17,953 nt of DNA from JBAZFF01 sp043815465 (GTDB lineage: Bacteria > Patescibacteriota > Minisyncoccia > Minisyncoccales > RBG-13-42-11): the NCBI GenBank assembly GCA_043815465.1, contig JBDRIW010000033.1:1-17953 (forward strand). Direction: 5' to 3'. This document shows, piece by piece, positions 6,674 to 14,124 of this stretch; position 1 is the stretch's first letter; each line of letters opens with the position of its first letter. The notes below the pieces were generated by a model. The model was not told the DNA's origin, made no database searches, and saw only the letters and a program-made list of their open reading frames with translations. The position numbers and the translations under genes were made by a program.

Positions 6674-8080
6674 ATGTCAAAAAATAATTTCTACATTACA
6701 ACAAGTATTGCATATACTAATGCGGCCCCTCATATAGGATTTGCTTTAGAGCTGATTCAGGCAGATGTGCTAGCGAGATATCATCGTTCTTTGGGTGAAA
6801 AAGTATGGTTTTTAACTGGGACAGACGAACATGGAATAAAGATAGTTAAGGCAGCAGATAAAGCAGGAAAAGATGTTGTAGATTTTACTAATGACATATC
6901 TTCTAAGTTTGAGAAATTGACCAAGGTTTTGGATATATCTAATGATGATTTTATAAGAACTACTGATCAAAAAAGACATTGGCCTACAGTAGAAAAGATA
7001 TGGGAACAATTATTAACTAAAGGAGATATTTATAAAAATAAATATAAAGGATTATATTGTGTTGGTTGCGAAGCTTTTGTTAAAGAGAAAGATTTAGTAA
7101 ATGGAAATTGCCCTAATCATCAACAAAAACCAGAGGAGATAGAAGAAGAGAATTATTTTTTTAAGCTTTCTAAATATGCAGATGAAATTAAAGAATTAAT
7201 AGAGAAAGATGAAATAAAAATTATTCCTCAAAATAGGAAGAATGAAATATTAAGTTTCATTGATCAGGGCGTGGAAGATATTAGTTGTTCTAGGTCAAAA
7301 GAAAATCTCAAATGGGGAATTCCTGTTCCTGGGGATGAAAATCAAATTGTGTACATATGGTTTGAAGCTTTGACTAACTATCTATCAGCATTAGTTTCTT
7401 CTGGGAAAGAAGACTTTTGGCCAGCAGATATACATTGTATAGGTAAGGACATTTTTAGATTTCATGTTTTATTATGGCCAGCGATATTATTAGCTATAGA
7501 TAAAGAGTTACCTAAAAATATTTTTGTTCATGGATATATAACTTCTAACGGAGAAAAAATGTCTAAAAGTCTTGGTAACGTTATAGATCCGTTTGAATTA
7601 GTTAAAAAATATGGCGTTGACCCAGTAAGATATTTCTTATTAAGAGAATTTTCTTCTACAGAAGATGGAGATTTTACTTTTGAAAAGTTTGAAGAAAGAT
7701 ATAATTCTGATTTAGCAAAAGGATTAGGAAACTTAATTTCAAGAGTTTTTAAATTATTAGAAACTGTAAAAGTAGAAAATGGCTCTAATTTAGCTTCAAA
7801 TATTGAAAAAACTAAAGAAAATTACGAAAAAGCATTGGCAGACTTAAAGTTCAATGAAGCTTTAGTTGTGATTTGGTCTTTAATTACTGATTGTGATAAA
7901 TACATAGAAAAGGTAAAGCCTTGGGAAGATATTCAAAATAAAAAAGAAGAAATAGCTAGCTTAGTAACGGCCATAAAAGAAATAGAAGTATTGTTAAGAC
8001 CATTTTTACCAGAGACATCAGAAAAAATATTGAAACAATTAAAAGAAAATAAATCAGAACCTTTATTCCCTAGAATATGA
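6674..8080 (+). CDS. metG: Methionyl-tRNA synthetase, short form
   Basis: Charges tRNA-Met, supplying both initiation and elongation. The class I signatures are 'APHIGF' (18-23, HIGH-type) and 'GEKMSKSLGN' (293-302, KMSKS). The metal-binding knuckle region has 'YCVGC' (C129, C132) and then 'CPNH' (C146, H149), so the fourth ligand is His where many MetRS have Cys. The helical anticodon-binding domain, about 340-468, contains 'NLISRVFKL' and 'KVKPWE'. The protein stops at 468 residues, without the C-terminal EMAPII-like tRNA-binding/dimerisation domain of longer MetRS, so it is probably a monomer. It follows the hairpin at 6645-6667. Its TGA overlaps the tatD ATG (ATGA), a gene pair often seen together in bacteria. 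Confidence 0.96.
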   Translation: MSKNNFYITTSIAYTNAAPHIGFALELIQADVLARYHRSLGEKVWFLTGTDEHGIKIVKAADKAGKDVVDFTNDISSKFEKLTKVLDISNDDFIRTTDQKRHWPTVEKIWEQLLTKGDIYKNKYKGLYCVGCEAFVKEKDLVNGNCPNHQQKPEEIEEENYFFKLSKYADEIKELIEKDEIKIIPQNRKNEILSFIDQGVEDISCSRSKENLKWGIPVPGDENQIVYIWFEALTNYLSALVSSGKEDFWPADIHCIGKDIFRFHVLLWPAILLAIDKELPKNIFVHGYITSNGEKMSKSLGNVIDPFELVKKYGVDPVRYFLLREFSSTEDGDFTFEKFEERYNSDLAKGLGNLISRVFKLLETVKVENGSNLASNIEKTKENYEKALADLKFNEALVVIWSLITDCDKYIEKVKPWEDIQNKKEEIASLVTAIKEIEVLLRPFLPETSEKILKQLKENKSEPLFPRI

Positions 8081-8895
8081 TTATAGACACACATGCCCAT
8101 TTAAACTTTAATGCCTATAAAGATGATGTAGATGAAGTTATTAAAAATTGTTTAGAGAATGATGTTTGGATGATAAACGTTGGTTCTCAATATAATACTT
8201 CTAAAAGAGCCATAGAGCTTGCAGAAAAATATCCCAAAGGAGTTTATGCTACAATTGGTCTTCATCCCATTCATTTGGAAACTGGGTTAGTAAAAATAAA
8301 AGATGATCCGGAGGAAATACAATTTAAAGCTACAGAAGAAGATTTTGATGCTGATAAATATAGAGAGTTAGCTAAGAGTAAGAAAGTTATAGCTATAGGA
8401 GAAGCAGGCTTGGATTATTATTGGAAACCTAAAACGACTGGGAGAAAAAAAGAATTTAAAGAAAAACAAAAGAATATTCTTTTTAAACAATTAGACTTAG
8501 CTAAAGAATTAGACTTGCCAGTTATTTTACATTGCAGAATGGCTCACGAAGAAATGATAGATTCTTTAAAAGAATATGGAAAAGTAAAAGGAGTAATTCA
8601 TTGTTTCACTGGGAATTTGGATCAGGCAAAAGAATATATTAAGATAGGATTACACTTAGGATTAAATGGAATAATATTTAAATTAAATATAGATGAGGTT
8701 ATTAAAGATATCCCCTTAGACAATATTCTAGTAGAGACAGATTGTCCCTATCTCACTCCTCCGCAGAAAGATGGTAGGAATGAACCTTTGTATGCGAAAT
8801 ATGTTTTAGAGAAAATAGCTGAAATTAAAAATATAAAATTAGAGGAAGTAATTAATAAAACGACTGAAAATGCTAAACAACTCTTTAGAATCTAA
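8077..8895 (+). CDS. tatD: TatD family metal-dependent DNase/hydrolase
   Basis: A predicted two-metal TIM-barrel hydrolase acting on DNA ends, with proposed roles in DNA repair and degradation. The metal ligands are all present: 'THAHL' (H6, H8), 'GEAGLDYYW' (E109), 'VILHCRMAH' (H152), 'GVIHCFTGN' (H175) and 'VETDCPYLTP' (D222). The 272-residue length is normal for the family. However, the stretch between 'GLHPIHL' and 'AIGEAGLDYYW' (about 62-107) is roughly 15-20 residues longer than in the E. coli paralogues as I recall them, with an acidic 'TEEDFDADKYRELA' segment. It is coupled to metG by a four-base overlap and is followed by a 65-base gap before leuS. Confidence 0.94.
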   Translation: MIIDTHAHLNFNAYKDDVDEVIKNCLENDVWMINVGSQYNTSKRAIELAEKYPKGVYATIGLHPIHLETGLVKIKDDPEEIQFKATEEDFDADKYRELAKSKKVIAIGEAGLDYYWKPKTTGRKKEFKEKQKNILFKQLDLAKELDLPVILHCRMAHEEMIDSLKEYGKVKGVIHCFTGNLDQAKEYIKIGLHLGLNGIIFKLNIDEVIKDIPLDNILVETDCPYLTPPQKDGRNEPLYAKYVLEKIAEIKNIKLEEVINKTTENAKQLFRI

Positions 8896-8906
8896 TCTTA
8901 AAATAG

Positions 8907-8939
8907 AAAACAAAAGGAATTGTTTTTGTATGGTAGCAT
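8907..8939 (+). promoter_or_regulatory. AT-rich hairpin and possible promoter between tatD and leuS
   Basis: AAAACAA (8907-8913) can pair with TTGTTTT (8920-8926) around a six-base loop, followed by one more T: a weak terminator-like element. Just downstream, TGGTAGCAT (8931-8939) fits an extended -10 (TGn plus TAGCAT, 4 of 6 matches), 21 bases before the leuS ATG. Both elements are suggestive only. Confidence 0.3.
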
Positions 8940-8960
8940 TAGGCAAAACCAAAGTTTAAT

Positions 8961-11375
8961 ATGGAATATAATCATCAAAAAATAGAGCCAAAATGGCAAA
9001 AATATTGGGAGAAAAAGAATATTTTTAAGGCTGACGATAAATCAAAAAAACAGAAGTTTTATTGTTTAGATATGTTCCCTTATCCTTCTGCTAATGGAAT
9101 TCATGTTGGTCATTTAAGGGGATATACTTTCTCAGACGTTATTTCCAAGAAAAAATTAATGGAAGGGTATAGCGTCTTACATCCTATGGGTTGGGATGCT
9201 TTTGGTTTACCAGCAGAAAATTTTGCTATTAAAACAGGAGTTCATCCCATTGAATCTACCAAGAAAGCAATAGAAGGAATAAAGAAACAATTAATTTATT
9301 CAGGTCTTGGATATGATTGGGACAGAGAAATTTGTTCTTATGATCCAGAATATTACAAATGGACTCAATGGATATTTCTTAAATTATATGAATCTGGACT
9401 ATCTTACAAAAAAGAAGCTAGAGTTAATTTTTGTCCGTCTTGTAAAACTGTTTTGGCTAACGAGCAGGTTGTTAATGGTTCTTGTGAAAGGTGCGATAGT
9501 GAAGTAGAAAAGAAATATTTAAATCAATGGTTTTTTAAAATAACTAATTTCGTTGAAAGATTGCTTTCTGATTTAGATAATGTTGATTGGCCAGAAAAAA
9601 TAAAGGCGATGCAAAGAAATTGGATAGGAAAATCAAATGGAACAAATATATATTTTAAAATAGTTGGACTAGATAATAAAATAGATGTTTTTACTACTAG
9701 GGTAGATACTTTGTTTGGATGTACTTATGTTGTGGTATCTCCAGAACATCCCATTCTTTCAGAATTAAAAGATAATATTATTAATCAAAACGAAGTTGAA
9801 AAATATATTAAAAAAGCTGGAAAGAAAACAGAAATAGAAAAATTAGCGGAGGATAAAGAGAAAACAGGAGTAGAGTTGAAAGGAATTAAAGCAATAAACC
9901 CTATAAATAACGTTGAAGTTCCCGTGTTTGTCGGAGATTATGTTTTATTAGAGTATGGAACAGGTGCTATCATGGCAGTTCCAGCTCATGATCAGAGAGA
10001 TTATATTTTTGCTAAAGAGCATAATTTACCAATAACTGAAGTTATTAAAGCAGAGAATGGAGATTCTTCTATTATTGATAAGTCTTTTGAAGATGAAGGA
10101 GTATTAGTTGAATCAGAACAATTTTCTGGATTAAACTCATTGGAAGCTAAGAAGAAAATGACAGAATGGCTACAGAAAAATAAAATTGGAGAAGGAATAG
10201 TTTATTATAAATTAAGGGATTGGCTCATCTCTAGGCAAAGATATTGGGGAGTTCCAATTCCTATAATTTATTGTGATAAATGTGGAGAAGTTCCAGTTCC
10301 AGAGAAAGATTTGCCAGTAAAATTACCTAATATTAAAGATTTTAAACCGACAGGAGATGGGCAAAGTCCTTTGGCTAGATCTGAAAATTTTATTAATGTT
10401 AAATGTCCTAAGTGTGGAGGAAAAGGAAAAAGAGAAACAGATACTATGGATACTTTTGTTTGTTCTTCTTGGTACTACATTAGATACGCTGATCCTAAAA
10501 ATAAAAAAGAATTTGCGGAAGCAAAAAAAATTAATAATTGGTTGCCTGTTGATTTGTATATGGGAGGAGCAGAGCATGCTGTACTACATTTATTATATGC
10601 AAGATTTTTTGCTAAATTTCTTTTTGATAAAAAATTAATACAGTTTGAGGAGCCGTTTTCTAAGCTTTTTAATCAGGGAACTATATATAGGAATGGATCA
10701 AAGATGTCAAAATCTAGGGGGAATGTTGTAAGTCCAGATGATTTTATTAATAAGTATGGAGCTGACACCATGAGATTGTATGAACTATTTATTGGTCCAG
10801 CAGATCAATCTACGGAATGGTCAGACAATGGAGTGGCTGGATGTAGTCGTTTCTTAAATAAAGTATGGGACTTAAAAGATAGAGTTGGGGAATGTACTCA
10901 ATCAGAAGAAATAAATAAACTAATCCACAAGACCATTAAAAAAGTAACAGAGGACATCGATGAGTTCAGATTTAACACAGCTGTTTCTTCTTTGATGATA
11001 TTGGTTAATAAAATGGATAAAGAAAAAGAAATAGATAGAGGTAATTATAAAAAGCTTATTCTTTTATTGGCTCCGATGGTTCCCCATATATCAGAAGAAA
11101 TATGGAATAAAATAGAAGAAACAAATAGTGTCTTTTCTATAAAATGGCCAAAGTATGATAAAGATTTAATTAAGGATAGTAATGTTATATTGATAATTCA
11201 GATAAATGGGAAAATTAGAGATGAAATAGAAGTGGAAATAGGTCTTTCTAAAGAAGAAGCAGAACACCTTGCAATTTCTCGGGAAAAGATTAAGAATTGG
11301 ATTACGGGAAAAGATATTAAAAAGGTGATATTTGTTCCTGATAAATTAATAAATATCGTTGTTTATAAGCAATAA
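8961..11375 (+). CDS. leuS: Leucyl-tRNA synthetase
   Basis: Charges tRNA-Leu. The 804-residue class Ia enzyme has 'YPSANGIHVGHLRGYT' (HVGH at 48-51) and 'GSKMSKSRGN' (KMSKS 581-585). A zinc knuckle is formed by C158, C161, C175 and C178, and a second pair of CxxC motifs (C438/C441 and C482/C485) lies before the KMSKS loop. The CP1 editing domain (about 225-410) keeps its two key blocks: 'TTRVDTLFG' (245-253, Thr250 retained, Val where Pro is usual) and 'GTGAIMAVPAHDQRD' (333-347). Editing of mischarged tRNA-Leu is therefore probably intact. The C-terminus 'VPDKLINIVVYKQ' is the normal family ending, so the gene downstream has not truncated it. The ATG at 8961 starts the usual 'YNHQKIEPKWQKYW' N-terminus. 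Confidence 0.97.
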   Translation: MEYNHQKIEPKWQKYWEKKNIFKADDKSKKQKFYCLDMFPYPSANGIHVGHLRGYTFSDVISKKKLMEGYSVLHPMGWDAFGLPAENFAIKTGVHPIESTKKAIEGIKKQLIYSGLGYDWDREICSYDPEYYKWTQWIFLKLYESGLSYKKEARVNFCPSCKTVLANEQVVNGSCERCDSEVEKKYLNQWFFKITNFVERLLSDLDNVDWPEKIKAMQRNWIGKSNGTNIYFKIVGLDNKIDVFTTRVDTLFGCTYVVVSPEHPILSELKDNIINQNEVEKYIKKAGKKTEIEKLAEDKEKTGVELKGIKAINPINNVEVPVFVGDYVLLEYGTGAIMAVPAHDQRDYIFAKEHNLPITEVIKAENGDSSIIDKSFEDEGVLVESEQFSGLNSLEAKKKMTEWLQKNKIGEGIVYYKLRDWLISRQRYWGVPIPIIYCDKCGEVPVPEKDLPVKLPNIKDFKPTGDGQSPLARSENFINVKCPKCGGKGKRETDTMDTFVCSSWYYIRYADPKNKKEFAEAKKINNWLPVDLYMGGAEHAVLHLLYARFFAKFLFDKKLIQFEEPFSKLFNQGTIYRNGSKMSKSRGNVVSPDDFINKYGADTMRLYELFIGPADQSTEWSDNGVAGCSRFLNKVWDLKDRVGECTQSEEINKLIHKTIKKVTEDIDEFRFNTAVSSLMILVNKMDKEKEIDRGNYKKLILLLAPMVPHISEEIWNKIEETNSVFSIKWPKYDKDLIKDSNVILIIQINGKIRDEIEVEIGLSKEEAEHLAISREKIKNWITGKDIKKVIFVPDKLINIVVYKQ

Positions 11376-11379
11376 TTGG

Positions 11380-12282
11380 ATGAAATTTAAAAAAATATTC
11401 ATAAAAAGATATTTTCGAATCTCAGATGGAGCGAACCGACTGATAAAAGCTGAAATAGATAAGAAAAAATTATCAAGGACTCAAATATCATCTTTAGCAG
11501 GTGTCAGTAGGAGTTATGTAGACCACTTTATTAGGAATGATCGTAATTTTAGAGAAGACCAGCTTGAAAGAATATTACCGCTGTTTAATGTTGTCCTTCC
11601 CTCCAAAGGGTTCTCTTCTATTAACACAACCCAGGGGAAATTTATAAATTTACCTTCAAAGAGTTCTCCAGAATTGATGCAAATTCTTGGTTATTTTCTT
11701 GGAGATGGGACGGCCCAACCAAAAACAGTAAGGTTTAAAGATGTAGACAAAAATGTTTTAATGCTTTATTGTAGAATGATTAAAATAGTGTTTAATATTA
11801 TGGGAAGAGTCGTTCCTCAATCTGAAACTAAAGCTTATTTATTAGAGGTTAATAGTGTTTATTTGTCTAAATGGTTAAGGGAAAATGTTGTTTTGATAAA
11901 AAAAGAATTCTTAAAGAAGGTGAATAAACTTTCTCGTAAAGAATTAAGTGCTTTCCTCCGAGGACTTTTTGATGCTGAAGGTTTTGTCGCGATACAATCA
12001 AGACAAATTCGGCTGGGGATAACAAATGAAGAAATAGGTAAAAGCTTACCAGTTTTCTTTTCAAAGTTGGGAATACGGCATTCTTTTTATAAGATAAAAC
12101 GAAGAGAAATTAATTGGAAAGATATCTATTTAATTTCTTTAGATAGTTATGAGGCGTTTGAAAAGTTCTATAAATTTATAGGATTTTCTTCAGAGGGGAA
12201 AAATAGAAAGCTTAAATTTCTCATTTTAAGGAAAAGTAAAAGAAAAGTTTATCAACATAATTCAAATTTATGTGTGGCATAA
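11380..12282 (+). CDS. Free-standing HTH-LAGLIDADG homing endonuclease-like protein
   Basis: A 300-residue basic protein predicted to bind and cleave DNA. The N-terminus has a Cro/XRE-like helix-turn-helix, 'LSRTQISSLAGVSRSYVDHFI' (31-51). Two LAGLIDADG helices follow, 'ILGYFLGDG' (102-110, acidic D109) and 'LRGLFDAEG' (193-201, acidic E200), so it is a two-motif single-chain form with both acids present. I use the ATG at 11380, four bases after the leuS stop; an in-frame TTG at 11359 would overlap leuS and is less likely. Its last 13 bases overlap the glmS start, and its final residues 'CVA' are read out of frame from the glmS start region. No intron or intein surrounds it, since leuS and glmS are both complete. 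Eight of 23 arginine codons are CGN by hand count, against two found in the much longer leuS. Confidence 0.85.
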   Translation: MKFKKIFIKRYFRISDGANRLIKAEIDKKKLSRTQISSLAGVSRSYVDHFIRNDRNFREDQLERILPLFNVVLPSKGFSSINTTQGKFINLPSKSSPELMQILGYFLGDGTAQPKTVRFKDVDKNVLMLYCRMIKIVFNIMGRVVPQSETKAYLLEVNSVYLSKWLRENVVLIKKEFLKKVNKLSRKELSAFLRGLFDAEGFVAIQSRQIRLGITNEEIGKSLPVFFSKLGIRHSFYKIKRREINWKDIYLISLDSYEAFEKFYKFIGFSSEGKNRKLKFLILRKSKRKVYQHNSNLCVA

Positions 12283-14096
12283 TAGGATATATCGGAAAAA
12301 GAAAAGCAATGCCAATTTTGCTTGAAGGTCTTCATCGAGAAAGTTATCGCGGATATGATTCCAGTGGCTTAGTTTTGTTTGGAGAAAAAGAAGCGATATG
12401 CATTAAGGCAGTAGGAAAACTGGAAAATTTAGAAAATAAACTAAACGGCCTAAACCCAGAGAGCTATATAGGGTTAGGACACGTAAGATGGGCAACCACA
12501 GGAAAGGTTACAGAAGAAAATACTCATCCTCATTATGATTGTAATAAAAATATTTGGGTTGTTCACAATGGGATTATAGAAAATTATAAACCTCTCAAAG
12601 AAAGATTAAAAAAAGAAGGACATAAATTTTATTCAGAAACTGATACAGAAGTAATATCTCATCTTATTGAAAAGTTTTTTGATGGAAATCTAGAAGAAGC
12701 TGTTAGAAAAACTTTACCTTTGATAAAAGGAACTTATGGATTAATGGTAATGGCTAAGGAGGATCCAGAGAAGTTAGTTATTGCTAGATTGAGTAGTCCT
12801 CTCCTTATTGGCTTAGGGGAAGACGAATACATAGTTGCCTCTGACCCTTCTGCCATTTTAGCTCACACAAAGAAAGTAATATATCTTGAAGATGGAGAAA
12901 TAGCAGTTATCACAAAAGATAATCTTGAAATAACAAGTTTAACTGGAAAACAGAAAACTCCAACTCCTGAAACAATAGACTGGTCTTTAGAAGATGCTCA
13001 AAAAGGCGGATATCCACATTTTATGTTGAAAGAGATAATGGAACAACCAGAAAGTATAAGAAATTCTATGAGAGGTAGGGTTCTGGAAGAAGAGGGAGAA
13101 GCTAAATTGGGAGGATTAAGTCTTATTAAAAGTAAATTAAAAGATATCGAAAGGATTATAATAGTTGCTTGTGGAACAGCTAGATATGCTGGGTTGATTG
13201 GTGAATATATGTTGGAAGAATATGCTGGCATACCCGTAGAAGTTGATTCAGGTTCTGAATTTAGGTATAGGAAAAACCCAATAGATAAAAAAACAGCAGT
13301 TGTTTTTATCTCTCAATCTGGAGAAACAGCAGATACGTTGGCTGGTTTAAGAGAGATGAAAAATAGAGACATTTTAACCATAGGAATCACTAATGTAGTT
13401 GGTTCTTCTCAATCTAGAGAGACAGATGCTGGTATTTATAATCATGCGGGACCCGAAATAGGAGTAGCTTCTACAAAAGCTTATACTTCTCAATTAGTTG
13501 TTTTGGCTCTCCTAACTTTATTTTTGGGAAGGCAACGCAATCTTTCATTGGTAATGGGACAAAGGATAGCAAAAGAACTTTTAAGACTTCCAGAATTAGT
13601 TGAATCTATATTGAAGGATGAAGATAAGATTAAGGAAATAGCTAAAAAATATAAAGACTTTGATCATTTTCTCTATTTGGGCAGAAAATATAATTTTCCT
13701 ACTGCTCTAGAGGGATCATTAAAATTAAAAGAAATATCTTATTTGCATGCAGAAGGTTATGCTGCAGGAGAAATGAAACATGGTCCTATTGCTATGATAA
13801 GTCCGGAACATCCATCTTTGGTTCTTTGTCCTACAGATAGTGTGTATAATAAAGTTGTTTCTAGTATAGAACAAATAACATGTAGAAATGGAAAAGTAAT
13901 AGCTATAGCTACAGAGGGGAATGAAGATATGAAAAAGTTAGTAGATGATGTTATATATATTCCAAAGACCTTAGAGATGCTTACTCCAATTCTTTCAATT
14001 ATTCCTCTTCAATTATTGGCATATCATATAGGAGTTTTGAGGGGTAATAATGTAGATAAGCCAAGGAACTTAGCTAAATCAGTTACGGTTGAATAA
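12270..14096 (+). CDS. glmS: Glutamine--fructose-6-phosphate aminotransferase (isomerizing)
   Basis: Makes glucosamine-6-phosphate from fructose-6-phosphate and glutamine, the entry step to UDP-GlcNAc and peptidoglycan. The start is fixed by Cys2, the glutaminase nucleophile, in 'MCGIIGYIG'. The class II amidotransferase domain (1 to about 220) has 'RGYDSSG' (27-33), 'HVRWATTG' (71-78) and 'HNGIIENY' (99-106). Two SIS sugar-isomerase domains follow, about 293-425 ('VACGTARYAG', 'SQSGETADT') and about 465-595 ('HAEGYAAGEMKHGP'). The terminal 'LAKSVTVE' keeps the catalytic lysine K603. At 608 residues it is full length. Its first 13 bases overlap the upstream LAGLIDADG gene. No glmS ribozyme-like leader is possible at this junction, because the upstream sequence is coding. 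Its product pathway leads to MurA, also in this window. Confidence 0.97.
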   Translation: MCGIIGYIGKRKAMPILLEGLHRESYRGYDSSGLVLFGEKEAICIKAVGKLENLENKLNGLNPESYIGLGHVRWATTGKVTEENTHPHYDCNKNIWVVHNGIIENYKPLKERLKKEGHKFYSETDTEVISHLIEKFFDGNLEEAVRKTLPLIKGTYGLMVMAKEDPEKLVIARLSSPLLIGLGEDEYIVASDPSAILAHTKKVIYLEDGEIAVITKDNLEITSLTGKQKTPTPETIDWSLEDAQKGGYPHFMLKEIMEQPESIRNSMRGRVLEEEGEAKLGGLSLIKSKLKDIERIIIVACGTARYAGLIGEYMLEEYAGIPVEVDSGSEFRYRKNPIDKKTAVVFISQSGETADTLAGLREMKNRDILTIGITNVVGSSQSRETDAGIYNHAGPEIGVASTKAYTSQLVVLALLTLFLGRQRNLSLVMGQRIAKELLRLPELVESILKDEDKIKEIAKKYKDFDHFLYLGRKYNFPTALEGSLKLKEISYLHAEGYAAGEMKHGPIAMISPEHPSLVLCPTDSVYNKVVSSIEQITCRNGKVIAIATEGNEDMKKLVDDVIYIPKTLEMLTPILSIIPLQLLAYHIGVLRGNNVDKPRNLAKSVTVE

Positions 14097-14117
14097 GGAT
14101 AGGGTTTCGTGTAAAAT
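14089..14117 (+). promoter_or_regulatory. Promoter for korA, leaderless type
   Basis: TTGAAT (14089-14094) and TAAAAT (14112-14117) are separated by exactly 17 bases; the -10 matches consensus at 5 of 6 positions and the -35 at 4 of 6. The korA ATG at 14125 begins 8 bases after the -10 box, which puts the expected start site at or next to the ATG. The -35 box overlaps the last codons and stop of glmS. Confidence 0.6.
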
Positions 14118-14124
14118 AAAGATT

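Noticed and set aside
8896..8960. Small RNA or tRNA gene between tatD and leuS
   Set aside because: The gap is 65 bases, AT-rich, and shows no cloverleaf or conserved tRNA motifs.
10357..10638. Extra genes inside leuS in other frames, and similar antisense ORFs elsewhere
   Set aside because: They lie wholly inside strongly conserved genes and encode low-complexity products with no recognisable domain; they are frame shadows.
11359..11379. TTG start at 11359 for the second LAGLIDADG gene
   Set aside because: It would overlap the end of leuS; the ATG at 11380 is 4 bases after the leuS stop and gives a normal N-terminus.
4976..12282. Introns or inteins hosting the two LAGLIDADG genes
   Set aside because: All neighbouring genes (AI-2E, rsmI, leuS, glmS) are complete and uninterrupted, no splice-type motifs flank the ORFs, and both have their own start and stop.
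12270..12300. glmS ribozyme riboswitch
   Set aside because: The sequence just upstream of glmS is the coding end of the LAGLIDADG gene, and I see no ribozyme core there.
14089..14124. TTG start at 14089 for korA
   Set aside because: The extra 12 residues do not resemble the family N-terminus, and this stretch holds the glmS stop and a promoter. ATG at 14125 begins the usual 'ILIGG' strand.
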